In this document: positions 14,496-21,232 of the stretch, piece after piece | Layout of the letters: the number at the start of each line of letters is the position of its first letter | Position numbering within the stretch: position 1 is the stretch's first letter | Virus record (IMG/VR): IMGVR_UViG_3300030102_006895 | Coordinates: 6,078-33,921 of that record | Origin: a virus | Reading direction: 5' to 3' (one strand) | DNA: 27,844 nucleotides | Notes under the pieces: generated by a model | What the model saw: the letters and a program-made list of their open reading frames with translations, nothing else | Told to the model about the DNA's origin: nothing | Database searches by the model: none | Made by a program: the position numbers and the translations under genes

Positions 14496-14889
14496 GTGTA
14501 ACCTTAGAGAGATAGATGAATACGTTGGCATCTCAAGTGTTAAGAAAAGATTTGGAAGATACCATGGTTCTAGTTTTTGGAATATTCCTGGTTATGGAAA
14601 TGCCTGCTGGGTCGTCGCAGTATATATAGATCTGGACTTTGAGAGTCTGAGTGCAGACGCAACGGATCAGGAGGTGCTAGATGGGTGTGTCGAATACTTG
14701 AATGTGCCACCCCCACGAAGAAAGTATCAGAAGAAAAAACCTCAACCGCTGTATGGACTACTTGAACCATATCAGGGGAAAATAATTGAACATAGCGGAG
14801 GGAAGTGCCTAAGCGCACTTCTAATAACTCGGCAAAGAAAGAATCGTAAATTCTGGAGCGAGGGCAAGAATGTCCCAAAAACGAAGTAG
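14488..14889 (+). CDS. Unknown protein, 133 aa
   Basis: 133 residues with no known motif. It is rich in Gly and aromatics (FGRYHGSSFWNIPGYGNACW) and has a basic proline-containing segment (PPPRRKYQKKKPQPLYG). It overlaps glutaredoxin by 8 bp and the next gene by 20 bp, so it belongs to the same cluster. The consistent packing supports coding; function unknown. Confidence 0.55.
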   Translation: MIECNLREIDEYVGISSVKKRFGRYHGSSFWNIPGYGNACWVVAVYIDLDFESLSADATDQEVLDGCVEYLNVPPPRRKYQKKKPQPLYGLLEPYQGKIIEHSGGKCLSALLITRQRKNRKFWSEGKNVPKTK

Positions 14890-15217
14890 CGTAGACTACC
14901 CACTATCAGCACTCAAGTCTTTTTACAAGGTGGCAAGTAACTATCAGACGAGATTAGATCTGCTGCTAAAAGACTATTACACGGAGACTGTAAAATATTC
15001 TGAGGTTCAAAAGTCCGCCATTCACGATGCTTATCTTGCCGCTAGAGCGATAGTGAGGGCAGTGGATGGTGGAAGATACTTGGAGCAAACCCCTACAGAC
15101 TCTGGCACAGTTCAGATTGATACCACTACGGCAACGGTACTTTCAGAACTCCTGATAACTTTGAGCAACTATCAAACAGCACTTGTAAACAATAATATTA
15201 TCATAGAGTTACAATAG
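14870..15217 (+). CDS. Unknown protein, 115 aa
   Basis: 115 residues, mostly helical (YPLSALKSFYKVASNYQTRL; DAYLAARAIVRAVDG) with a Thr-rich centre. There is no signal peptide, membrane helix or enzyme motif. It ends one base before the next ATG. Function unknown. Confidence 0.55.
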   Translation: MSQKRSSVDYPLSALKSFYKVASNYQTRLDLLLKDYYTETVKYSEVQKSAIHDAYLAARAIVRAVDGGRYLEQTPTDSGTVQIDTTTATVLSELLITLSNYQTALVNNNIIIELQ

Positions 15218-15218
15218 A

Positions 15219-15560
15219 ATGAGAAGTTATATAGTGATAGTGTCCCTGTTTTTGGTCGCTCAAACTATAGCATGGTTTCAATTAAATTCTCAATTCTTGT
15301 CGGAATGGTGGAAGGACAGATTCATCTTGGTTGCATTCATCTTTGGTGTACCAACAAGTTTGTTTTTTTGGCACGCATGGAAGTTCGCAGCGGAAGAATT
15401 CAATTCAGTTTGGTCTGCCAGATTTATCGGATCCAGCGCAGGCATTTTAGTTTTTAGCGTCCTTAGTTGGGCTCTCTTGGGCGAGTCGATCTTTGCACCA
15501 AAGACCTTTATTTGTCTAACCTTGGCAATAATTATTATTTTAATCCAAGTTTTTTATTGA
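15219..15560 (+). CDS. Small four-helix membrane protein, SMR/DMT-like
   Basis: 113 residues with four hydrophobic segments (SYIVIVSLFLVAQTIAWF; FILVAFIFGVPTSLFFW; AGILVFSVLSWALLG; TFICLTLAIIIILIQVFY). The size, four helices and the C-terminal K-T-F-I-C-L-x-L-A-I-I-I pattern resemble half-size drug/metabolite transporters (SMR or DUF486-like). It would sit in the host inner membrane. Its TGA stop is embedded in the -35 box of the hsp20 promoter. Confidence 0.65.
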   Translation: MRSYIVIVSLFLVAQTIAWFQLNSQFLSEWWKDRFILVAFIFGVPTSLFFWHAWKFAAEEFNSVWSARFIGSSAGILVFSVLSWALLGESIFAPKTFICLTLAIIIILIQVFY

Positions 15561-15585
15561 CATGTCACCCAGTGGTGTTTATAAT
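15557..15585 (+). promoter_or_regulatory. hsp20 promoter, consensus sigma70
   Basis: TTGACA (15557-15562), a 17-bp spacer, then TATAAT (15580-15585), perfect consensus. The segment GTTTATAATATA is shared with the groEL promoter. The expected +1 is near 15592, leaving an unusually long leader of about 70 nt. Confidence 0.85.
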
Positions 15586-15637
15586 ATATACATGATCTTG
15601 TTGCTATTAAGGGCAGGGTCATGCATATATTGCAGCA

Positions 15638-15654
15638 CTTGCTTAAAAAAGGAG
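15638..15654 (+). promoter_or_regulatory. Candidate ROSE-like RNA thermometer at the hsp20 SD
   Basis: TTGCT (15639-15643) lies six bases before AGGA (15650-15653) of the SD, and C15638 can pair with G15654. A UUGCU strand facing AGGA with one bulged G is the hallmark of ROSE thermometers in small heat-shock mRNAs. Upstream, CATGATC and GGTCATG can form a second stem. The stem is short, so this is tentative. Confidence 0.35.
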
Positions 15655-15662
15655 AAAATAAA

Positions 15663-16088
15663 ATGAATGCAATTACTACATACAGACCTGGACTACTAGG
15701 TCACAACGTGATTAACAACGTGGTAGACACGTTTTTCAGTGATTTCCCAAACCATCTCAGGGCATCGACTCAGGGATATCCGGTCGCTGATATATACCAA
15801 AATGATGATGAGTCAACAATTCTGGAGTTTGCCCTTGCAGGTTTTACAAGGGAGGAACTAAATGTGGACGTGCAACCAGACAAGAGGACAATCACCGTTA
15901 CAGGTACTGTCGAGGATGAGAATAACAAGCGTTCCCGCATCGCACGCAGAAACTTTTCACGAACCTATGTGAACTACGATGATAATTTGGACCTGTCCGG
16001 CGCAGCAGCGAAGTTTGAAAATGGACTGTTAACCATCAAGGTTCCCCAGAGACCAGAGGTGAAACCGGTCTCTATTGTGATCGGTTAA
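15663..16088 (+). CDS. hsp20: Small heat-shock protein Hsp20 (alpha-crystallin)
   Basis: 141 residues starting at the ATG that follows AAAGGAG; an upstream in-frame ATG at 15621 has no SD. The alpha-crystallin domain runs from about residue 43 (PVADIYQNDDESTILEFALA) through FTREELNVDVQPDKRTITVT to the closing FENGLLTIKVPQRP. The C-terminal V-S-I-V-I is the I-x-I-type anchor used in oligomer assembly. The protein holds unfolding proteins without ATP. T4-like marine phages commonly carry hsp20, which supports the proposed affiliation. It has its own promoter and terminator, so it is monocistronic. Confidence 0.93.
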   Translation: MNAITTYRPGLLGHNVINNVVDTFFSDFPNHLRASTQGYPVADIYQNDDESTILEFALAGFTREELNVDVQPDKRTITVTGTVEDENNKRSRIARRNFSRTYVNYDDNLDLSGAAAKFENGLLTIKVPQRPEVKPVSIVIG

Positions 16089-16115
16089 TGTAGATTGATC
16101 ATGCAAACTAAAACT

Positions 16116-16140
16116 AGGCGGCATTTTTTGCCGCCTTTTT
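16116..16140 (+). terminator. Rho-independent terminator after hsp20
   Basis: AGGCGGCA (16116-16123) pairs with TGCCGCCT (16129-16136) across a 5-nt loop and is followed by five T residues. It makes hsp20 a one-gene transcript. Confidence 0.92.
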
Positions 16141-16161
16141 ACTATTTAATTTATATCATGG

Positions 16162-16551
16162 ATGGTGCTTAAATTGAGTCAAGACATAAAAAAAGAAATA
16201 CAAGATTATCTAAACTCCTTATCGGAAGCAGAAGAGAGGTCAAGGCAAAAGGGAATATATAGGTTTTATTGCATGATGCAGTATACAGATGCGGAAAGAT
16301 CTTTGGAGAGTATCTTGACGGACATCCGCGCCCTGCCCTCGATAACAATCGTGAATACTGTGGGTAACTCCAAGTCAGTCGCTCCAAATGTGTATATCGC
16401 AGCACTGAGCGTAAAGTTTGTCCCATCTCCAGTCGGAGTCCCAGCGTCCCCAGAAAGAAAAAAAGTGGAGATATTACAGAGTCTGAAAAGAGTCTCTGGT
16501 GTCTCAAGACTTTTTAAGGTCTCGTCTCGACTGGAGAGGTTCGACGCATAA
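16162..16551 (+). CDS. Unknown phage protein, 129 aa
   Basis: 129 residues; the N-terminal helix is highly charged, followed by a compact beta/alpha core (LESILTDIRALPSITIVNTV; YIAALSVKFVPSPVGVPASP; ILQSLKRVSGVSRLFKVSSR). I recall related proteins in marine T4-like phages, where the conserved phrase is a 'DIRALP-x-I-T-x-V'-type strand. No SD precedes the ATG; a TTG 12 bp later is an alternative start. Function unknown. Confidence 0.6.
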   Translation: MVLKLSQDIKKEIQDYLNSLSEAEERSRQKGIYRFYCMMQYTDAERSLESILTDIRALPSITIVNTVGNSKSVAPNVYIAALSVKFVPSPVGVPASPERKKVEILQSLKRVSGVSRLFKVSSRLERFDA

Positions 16552-16553
16552 GT

Positions 16554-17147
16554 ATGAAAATAATAGATGAAGAGAAAAGGAAGGACATCTTTTCTCTTAT
16601 CAGTAGTTACCTCAAGGATGAGTTGATACTGCTTGATCCCTTGCGACTGAAGATAGAAGAGGATATTAGTGGTGAGGTCTGCAAGTGCACGGTGTACCTG
16701 AAAGAAAACGGTACAAAGAAAACTTTGACACACACTGGTTCTGGGGCAGTTGAAAGCATATTCGACGCCCTGATGTTGCACTATTGCGAAACCTTTCAGT
16801 CGCTGAAGACAATCAGGTTTGAAGAGTTCGACGTTGTCACAAAGTTTAGATCGTGGCAACGTAAAGATTCCGGCGCAAACGCAAAGTGCGAAGTTCGAAT
16901 AAGTCTTTCAAACGCCTGCAAGACGCCAATGGTTTTTGTTGGCAGGTCTAAATCGGTATCTGGAGCGATTGCCAAGTCTGTGATTTCCGCATACCAATAC
17001 TACATAAACGCAGAAAAATGTTTTCTCAAGATTCGAGATCTGGTGATTGAAGCGAAGTCTAGAAATAGAAGTGACATCGTCTCTAAATTGACTTATGACT
17101 TGACTGAGATAGTTTCTGTCACAAACTACGATGACTTAGGTGTGTAG
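16554..17147 (+). CDS. Stand-alone LeuA regulatory/dimerisation-type domain, 197 aa
   Basis: 197 residues, beginning 2 bp after the previous stop. Residues 30-160 follow the C-terminal allosteric domain of alpha-isopropylmalate synthase. KCTVYLKENGTKKTLTHTGS matches the family's T-V-x-L-x-x-x-G-x-x-x-x-x-x-x-G-N-G. GAVESIFDALMLHY matches G-P-V-D-A-x-x-x-A-I. The SGANAKCEVRISL strand fits the D-A-x-x-x-V-x-V block, and VSGAIAKSVISAYQYYINAE fits D-I-x-x-A-S-x-x-A-Y-x-x-x-x-N. No catalytic barrel is present in the gene or its neighbours. The domain normally binds leucine and forms dimers, so a role as decoy or modulator of host leucine synthesis is possible, as is an unrelated use of the fold. 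Confidence 0.65.
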   Translation: MKIIDEEKRKDIFSLISSYLKDELILLDPLRLKIEEDISGEVCKCTVYLKENGTKKTLTHTGSGAVESIFDALMLHYCETFQSLKTIRFEEFDVVTKFRSWQRKDSGANAKCEVRISLSNACKTPMVFVGRSKSVSGAIAKSVISAYQYYINAEKCFLKIRDLVIEAKSRNRSDIVSKLTYDLTEIVSVTNYDDLGV

Positions 17148-17255
17148 ATGTTAGAAAAAGTCTTTCGCTATCTTCTTCATAATTGGGGTCTAAAACTGTT
17201 CGCGGCAATAATAACTGCGATACTCTATTTATATAGGATACATTACGTTGGGTGA
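17148..17255 (+). CDS. Micro-membrane protein, 35 aa
   Basis: 35 residues: a short basic/aromatic head (LEKVFRYLLHNWGLKLF), one hydrophobic helix (AAIITAILYLY) and a short tail. The head resembles the N-terminal anchor of YbbR proteins (x-N-W-x-L-K-L-x-A), but nothing else of that family is present. The ATG directly follows the stop of the LeuA-like gene, and the gene overlaps the next by GTGA. Confidence 0.5.
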   Translation: MLEKVFRYLLHNWGLKLFAAIITAILYLYRIHYVG

Positions 17256-17425
17256 TCAGTGTGTTTAATAGAGTTGTTATCTGTTTGTGGGTTTTTTGCT
17301 TGATTCTGCTGGGCATTGTGACGTTTTATACCAACAAGAGTATAGATGAACAAGTGAGGCAGGAAGATGGGGTGGAAAGGAAACTTGACAACAATTTTCA
17401 AAAAGAGAGAAATAAAGGTAGGTGA
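17252..17425 (+). CDS. Micro-membrane protein, 57 aa
   Basis: A GTG start overlapping the previous TGA gives 57 residues; a second GTG nine bases later is also possible. One N-terminal helix (VVICLWVFCLILLGIVTF) is followed by a charged tail (DEQVRQEDGVERKLDNNFQK). The start region contains GGTGATCAGTG (17251-17261), also seen in the junction repeats near the right end. The C-terminus reads K-G-R-stop, with the TGA inside the G-D codons of the next K-V-G-D-L-V gene. Confidence 0.5.
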   Translation: MISVFNRVVICLWVFCLILLGIVTFYTNKSIDEQVRQEDGVERKLDNNFQKERNKGR

Positions 17426-17672
17426 TCTGGTTAACCATATTTTGTACGGTAGAGAGTGGATCGCTGTAGTTTTGAAGTTCTCCAGGAAACCCGACGCGCT
17501 CACCACCAAGTACCGAGCGTTGGTGCGTATGGTACCAGGAACTAGGTATGAGTCTTTTTTTAGAAAATACACAGAAAGCGTCAAGGAGACAGAGTTTCAA
17601 GGGTGGGTTTCAAGTAATTGGTTAATAAAGGTAGAGGAATCAATTAGGAGAAAAAACAATGAAGAATCTTAA
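17367..17672 (+). CDS. KVGDLV-family small protein, 101 aa
   Basis: The family motif IKVGDLVNHILYG is at residues 17-29, followed by beta-rich sequence (WIAVVLKFSRKPDA; RALVRMVPGTRYESFF) and the closing W-V-S-S-N-W-L-I-K-V-E-E-S typical of the group. At the place where other members have GTG, this one has ATA (17415), so I keep the ATG at 17367 as start, which makes a 59-bp overlap with the upstream membrane gene. Fold inferred to be SH3/KOW-like; function unknown. Confidence 0.6.
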   Translation: MGWKGNLTTIFKKREIKVGDLVNHILYGREWIAVVLKFSRKPDALTTKYRALVRMVPGTRYESFFRKYTESVKETEFQGWVSSNWLIKVEESIRRKNNEES

Positions 17673-18015
17673 ACCACTTTTTATAGAGAACAGTGTAGTG
17701 CCAAAAATCTTATCGTACTTGTCACCTATAGACATTTGGGCAATCGCCCTCGGTCCATTGGTTTTTTGCAGAGGAAAGTTGCAACCACAAACCAGGAGAC
17801 ACGAAACAATACATTTCCAGCAGCAGTTGGAATTGTTGTTTTTGGGGTTCTTTCTTTTATATGTCGTGTTCTGGTTGCGTGCACTCGTGAAGACTAAGAG
17901 TGGATCAGAGGCGTATCGAGTGATCCCTTTTGAGATTGAGGCGTACTCAAACGAATCCAACGAGGAATATTTAAGGAACAGAAAAAGATTTGCTTGGATA
18001 AAATACTTAAAATAG
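17659..18015 (+). CDS. HExxH membrane protein, possible metallopeptidase, 118 aa
   Basis: 118 residues with an AGGAG SD. The motif HETIHFQQQLELL (from residue 49) matches the zinc-binding HExxH, and FEIEAYSNE about 35 residues later could supply the third ligand. A membrane helix (LLFLGFFLLYVVFWLRAL) lies between them. I recall proteins of this pattern in marine phages and bacteria, without assigned substrate. The overall size is very small for a protease, so peptidase activity is only suggested. Confidence 0.55.
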   Translation: MKNLKPLFIENSVVPKILSYLSPIDIWAIALGPLVFCRGKLQPQTRRHETIHFQQQLELLFLGFFLLYVVFWLRALVKTKSGSEAYRVIPFEIEAYSNESNEEYLRNRKRFAWIKYLK

Positions 18016-18035
18016 TTTGCAGGTGATGATATACT
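18007..18035 (+). promoter_or_regulatory. Candidate leaderless promoter
   Basis: Weak -35 TTAAAA (18007-18012), a 17-bp spacer and a good -10 TATACT (18030-18035). The expected +1 falls at the ATG of the lipoprotein-like gene (18042), which has no SD. Confidence 0.4.
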
Positions 18036-18041
18036 TTCTTT

Positions 18042-18317
18042 ATGAGAAAGATAATACTAATTTTTATATTGATATCCCTATCGTGTGATAGTACGATGGA
18101 GATGCAGAGAGAAGAGGGAGACTGTGTGATGCCTCAAGACGTGGAAACAGCAAAAGACAACCGGACATACTCTGAGTGGTTGTGTTGGAATCCTTCGTCA
18201 CCTCACCATGGTGGTCCCTGTGTGGAAGCATGTATGATACCAGGGAACCAAAACACATTTTGTTATCAGTCAGAACCATCTAGTTCAGACATCTTGGACC
18301 AATCACTGCGAGATTGA
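18042..18317 (+). CDS. Cys-rich lipoprotein-like secreted protein, 91 aa
   Basis: 91 residues beginning with a signal peptide (RKIILIFILISLSC) whose last Cys is at a lipobox-like site. The mature part has five more Cys (GDC, WLC, GPC, EAC, TFC), suggesting a small disulphide-bonded periplasmic or outer-membrane protein. Phage lipoproteins of this size can block receptors or superinfection, but no homology shows that here. It appears to be expressed from a leaderless promoter. Confidence 0.6.
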   Translation: MRKIILIFILISLSCDSTMEMQREEGDCVMPQDVETAKDNRTYSEWLCWNPSSPHHGGPCVEACMIPGNQNTFCYQSEPSSSDILDQSLRD

Positions 18318-18367
18318 TGATGAAAACGGTGCATATTATTTTGAATTGAATCACAAAAAGAAAAGTC

Positions 18368-18395
18368 TTGCACCTAATTCTATAGACAGTACAAA
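18368..18395 (+). promoter_or_regulatory. Candidate promoter for the transpeptidase-like gene
   Basis: TTGCAC (18368-18373), a 16-bp spacer, then TACAAA (18390-18395), followed by an AAGAGGGG SD before the ATG at 18416. A moderate match, but it lies in the only non-coding gap of this stretch. Confidence 0.4.
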
Positions 18396-18415
18396 ATTTT
18401 AAGAGGGGATATAAA

Positions 18416-19039
18416 ATGGCGAGAGTATCAGGTTTGCAAGCGGAACTGATCGTGAACCAGTTCAAGGACGCTTTCAGTTCTAAGGGGTATGTTTTTTTTG
18501 AGAGAGGGGATTACAACCTCAATATCGTGGGGGTAAGAAACTCTTCCGGTGCGGCAGATGTTTTTGATGACACGATGAATGTCATGTATAAGATTGATGG
18601 ATCTTGGGTTGTTGATACATATATCATTACGACAGAACCAGGACCCAGAATCTTGAGAAGACCTATAAACGAAAAGGGAACAGCGATCCTGGTACCAAAC
18701 CAGTATGTTGGGGCGTACATCATTGGCACACACAAGACCTACACGGCACTCATTCAGCGTGGCGGCACAGTTAAGGTTTGGCGAGACAACAACAGAGATT
18801 CAGTTGCGGACTACACCGGAGATCATGACAGTGGTTGGTATGGGATAAACATTCATAAGCACGCGGGACCTGATGATCGAGAGCATACCGGCGGCGTCAG
18901 CGCTGGATGCCAAGTCTTCCAAAGCAGCAAGGATTTTGAAGAGTTTATGAGTACATGTCATGACTCTTCCGAGATGTATAGCAATAGGTTCACTTACACG
19001 TTGATAGATGAAGGGGATCTCTCGATTTGTCATACGTGA
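18416..19039 (+). CDS. L,D-transpeptidase-like / lysin-like protein, 207 aa
   Basis: 207 residues. The C-terminal half contains GINIHKHAG (His) and, about 15 residues later, GGVSAGCQVF (Ser-x-Gly-Cys), followed by SSKDFEEFM. This HxxG...SxGC pattern is the catalytic layout of YkuD-type L,D-transpeptidases, which act on peptidoglycan cross-links with a catalytic Cys. There is no signal peptide, so it would need a holin or be carried in the virion. It has a good SD and a possible own promoter, and overlaps the next gene by GTGA. A role in lysis or cell-wall penetration is inferred. Confidence 0.55.
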   Translation: MARVSGLQAELIVNQFKDAFSSKGYVFFERGDYNLNIVGVRNSSGAADVFDDTMNVMYKIDGSWVVDTYIITTEPGPRILRRPINEKGTAILVPNQYVGAYIIGTHKTYTALIQRGGTVKVWRDNNRDSVADYTGDHDSGWYGINIHKHAGPDDREHTGGVSAGCQVFQSSKDFEEFMSTCHDSSEMYSNRFTYTLIDEGDLSICHT

Positions 19040-19212
19040 GAAAAGGAGATCTTGTGGCATTCAGGAGAGGGATGTCGCAGGATTGTTTTCCTCAAGTCGC
19101 GTTGGTTCTTCAGGAACTGAACGAAGTTGGAAAGACTCTGGTGTTGTGGCAAAATAGTAAGCATTGGGTATATTTTGAAGATCTTGTGATTATTTCTCGA
19201 AAAAAGACTTGA
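19036..19212 (+). CDS. KGDLV-family small protein, 58 aa
   Basis: Start chosen at the GTG that overlaps the previous TGA, giving VRKGDLVAFRRGM, in line with the GTG starts of the family. A beta-rich middle (PQVALVLQELNEVGKTLVLW) leads to the family ending HWVYFEDLVIISRK. No other motif. Its own stop lies inside the -35 box of the next promoter. SH3/KOW-like by inference. Confidence 0.65.
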   Translation: MRKGDLVAFRRGMSQDCFPQVALVLQELNEVGKTLVLWQNSKHWVYFEDLVIISRKKT

Positions 19213-19237
19213 CTTCGTTTGAACTCTGTGGTATATT
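19209..19237 (+). promoter_or_regulatory. Sigma70-type promoter
   Basis: TTGACT (19209-19214), a 17-bp spacer, then TATATT (19232-19237). The expected +1 is near 19244, just before the AAGGAG SD of the SH3-Smr gene. Confidence 0.7.
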
Positions 19238-19262
19238 TTATCATATTACAAAGGAGTTTTTT

Positions 19263-19703
19263 TTGAAGTATCTTTTTAATATCCGCAAAGGAGATGCTAT
19301 TATTGCGGGTGCCGGCGTTGGGATAGTTACCAAAAGAACCAGAAACTATTATTACTATTTTTATGATGGTCATGTTGCTAAGATCAAAAAAAAGAGACTT
19401 TGGGAGTACCTAGACAGCAAAGCGGACAAGGTAAGTCTAAAGTATGCAAATGGAACGAAGCACAGAAGAAAGCAGAGAAAGATGAGGACCCTTGACCTTC
19501 ATAGGGTGAGACATCAAGATGTGGCAGAAAAGGTAAGAAGGTTCTTAAACTTTGTAGAACTACCATGTACAATAGTCACTGGAAAATCAGATAAAATGAA
19601 AGAGATCGTGAAAAGTATAGTGAAGGAATATGGGTGGATGATCTCACCACTCAGCACCAACCTCGATGGCGCATATGTTATAATTGAAAAATGGGAAGGA
19701 TAG
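19263..19703 (+). CDS. KGD-domain to Smr-domain fusion protein, 146 aa
   Basis: A TTG start following AAGGAG gives MKYLFNIRKGDAIIAGAG. The first 60 residues resemble the K-x-G-D small-protein family found along this region. From about residue 75 an Smr-like domain begins: TLDLHRVRHQDVAEKVRRFL, then IVTGKSDKMKEIVKSIVKEY. This matches the DLHG...(T/H)GxG core of Smr nucleases, with R replacing the usual G after DLH. Smr domains cut or bind nucleic acids and occur in marine phages. It is co-transcribed with the adenine methylase. Confidence 0.7.
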   Translation: MKYLFNIRKGDAIIAGAGVGIVTKRTRNYYYYFYDGHVAKIKKKRLWEYLDSKADKVSLKYANGTKHRRKQRKMRTLDLHRVRHQDVAEKVRRFLNFVELPCTIVTGKSDKMKEIVKSIVKEYGWMISPLSTNLDGAYVIIEKWEG

Positions 19704-19704
19704 T

Positions 19705-20622
19705 ATGAATTTTAAGACACCACTCCGATACCCTGGTGGTAAAAGCAGGGCACTAAAGTATCTGAAACCAAAAATGCCAGAAGATTACTCTAGTTTCGTC
19801 GAACCGTTTGTGGGCGGCGGTTCGGTTTTTTTGTCAACAAAGAAGGATAAACCAGAAGGAGACTATTGGATTAACGACCTGTATTTTAATCTCTACTGTT
19901 TTTGGGTTGCTCTGAGAGACCAACCAGACAATCTTGTAGATTCTCTTCAGACTATAAAGAATAGATCAAGAGAACTTATCACAAAATCTCAAATAAAAGA
20001 AATGGACCTGCCCAAGCAGGATCGCTTGCTTCTCACAAAGAGAATTACCAAGAACGCAAAAGAGATGTTCCTTGAGACAAAAGACAGGATCAAAACTACA
20101 ACGTCCGACCTAGATCGCGCAGTTTGTTTTTTCATTCTAAACAAGTGTTCGTTCTCTGGACTTACTGAGTCGGGAACCTTTTCTGCTCAAGCGAGTATGC
20201 AGAACTTCTCAGACAACTCTATACAGAGGTTGTCAGAGGTTTCAAAAGCAATCCAGGGTGTTCGGATAACTAATATGGATTATGTCGATGTGCTCAAGGA
20301 TTTGCCTTCTAATTCCTTTTTGTTCTTTGATCCCCCTTATGATATACTGAAGGGTAAAGAGAAAAAGACTAATGCATTGTATGGAAAGTCTGGTAAAATG
20401 CACATCGGGTTCGATCATGAATTGTTTGCCAACCAATGCGATACCATCCGAGAGGATCACAAGTTTATGATTACTTACAACAACAACGAGCAGATCAGGA
20501 ACAGATTCTCGAAATACAATCAGACTCTTTGGGATCTGACTTATACCATGAGGTCTACTGGCGAGTACATGAAAGACCAAAAAGAAAGAAAAGAACTACT
20601 GATAACTAACTACGATTTTTAG
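19705..20622 (+). CDS. dam: DNA adenine N6-methyltransferase, D12 class (Dam-like)
   Basis: 305 residues, usual for Dam (about 280-300). The N-terminal signature LRYPGGKSRALKYLKPKMP is followed by the SAM-binding FVEPFVGGGSVFL, and the catalytic motif FFDPPYD lies near residue 210. The order is that of alpha-class D12 methylases, which typically modify GATC. The ATG has a GAAGGA SD. The probable role is protection of phage DNA from restriction or control of GATC-containing sites; GATC occurs in several of the junction repeats near the right end. Confidence 0.92.
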   Translation: MNFKTPLRYPGGKSRALKYLKPKMPEDYSSFVEPFVGGGSVFLSTKKDKPEGDYWINDLYFNLYCFWVALRDQPDNLVDSLQTIKNRSRELITKSQIKEMDLPKQDRLLLTKRITKNAKEMFLETKDRIKTTTSDLDRAVCFFILNKCSFSGLTESGTFSAQASMQNFSDNSIQRLSEVSKAIQGVRITNMDYVDVLKDLPSNSFLFFDPPYDILKGKEKKTNALYGKSGKMHIGFDHELFANQCDTIREDHKFMITYNNNEQIRNRFSKYNQTLWDLTYTMRSTGEYMKDQKERKELLITNYDF

Positions 20623-20623
20623 A

Positions 20624-20788
20624 ATGAAGCAGATTATACTTGACATCATATATGTTTTGGGGTATTCTATATTTGCATCGATAATCGTCGGCAAGATCTT
20701 ATCGAGAAGAAGAGGAAGGAATGCACAAGTTTTACGCATTTACCGGAGAAGGGGATTCTTTGATGGTGGTGATAGATACGAGGAATGA
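20624..20788 (+). CDS. Micro-membrane protein, 54 aa
   Basis: 54 residues, ATG one base after the dam stop. One hydrophobic N-terminal helix (IILDIIYVLGYSIFASIIVG) is followed by a very basic tail (KILSRRRGRNAQVLRIYRRR). The tail overlaps the next gene for 68 bp, so the C-terminus may be shaped by that frame. No recognised family. Confidence 0.4.
   Translation: MKQIILDIIYVLGYSIFASIIVGKILSRRRGRNAQVLRIYRRRGFFDGGDRYEE
20640..20668 (+). promoter_or_regulatory. Candidate internal promoter
   Basis: TTGACA (20640-20645), a 17-bp spacer, then TATTCT (20663-20668), within the start of the small membrane gene. It would serve the gene at 20721. Confidence 0.4.
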
Positions 20789-20906
20789 GAACGTGATGAT
20801 CACATTGGGAAATTTTGAAATGGAGATAGACGTAGATTCTGCCATGGAACTCGCAGACCTACTAATAGACGCGGCATCTGAGGTGGCGGATGGACAGGGA
20901 GATTAG
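20721..20906 (+). CDS. Small acidic protein, 61 aa
   Basis: 61 residues with a GAGGAAGGA SD. Two beta hairpins (KFYAFTGEGDSLMVVIDTRN; VMITLGNFEMEIDVDSA) and an acidic C-terminal helix (AMELADLLIDAASEV). It overlaps the next gene by 17 bp. No family recognised. Confidence 0.6.
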   Translation: MHKFYAFTGEGDSLMVVIDTRNENVMITLGNFEMEIDVDSAMELADLLIDAASEVADGQGD

Positions 20907-21156
20907 GGACGGCAAGGGATATCACTGGACATCAGAGACATCTACAGGTGTTTCAAGAGGGTTTGCCATTGACAACCTAGACTCTAAAAGCATGTATGAG
21001 GCAGAGAATGATTTTGAAAGACTTTTTATTGCAGTTCGTGAGGTTTTGGAAAAAAGTGAGCGCTATTGTTTTGAAACCGAAGAGGAAAGACTTCAGGTTT
21101 GTCATGACGTCGCAAGACACATTAGGTCAAAAGAGTCGAAAATTTTCAAGGATTAG
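20890..21156 (+). CDS. Unknown small protein, 88 aa
   Basis: 88 soluble residues, acidic and helical in the C-terminal half (FERLFIAVREVLEKSERYCF; EEERLQVCHDVARHI). The ATG is preceded by a GAGGTGGCGGATGG stretch that can serve as SD. No family recognised; the overlap with the preceding gene suggests coupling. Confidence 0.55.
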   Translation: MDREIRDGKGYHWTSETSTGVSRGFAIDNLDSKSMYEAENDFERLFIAVREVLEKSERYCFETEEERLQVCHDVARHIRSKESKIFKD

Positions 21157-21167
21157 GAAAAAGAAAG

Positions 21168-21196
21168 ATCCATATGATGGGTATCTTCATATGGAT
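21168..21196 (+). promoter_or_regulatory. Perfect 9-bp inverted repeat, hairpin or operator
   Basis: ATCCATATG (21168-21176) and CATATGGAT (21188-21196) flank 11 bp. There is no T-tract. A 20-codon mini-frame (ATG 21174 to TGA 21236) starts in the left arm and ends by GTGA overlap on the next gene, so a leader-peptide arrangement is possible. Confidence 0.4.
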
Positions 21197-21232
21197 GCCT
21201 GGTAACAGAGTTAGTAGCGCACTATTTAGTGT

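Noticed and set aside
17251-17261. A further full junction repeat before the 57-residue membrane gene
   Set aside because: Only GGTGATCAGTG is shared, and the frame at the corresponding GTG stops after a few codons. It is at most a remnant.
20996-21205. Plus-strand frame of 69 codons overlapping the 88-residue gene
   Set aside because: It has no SD and lies almost wholly inside a better supported gene.
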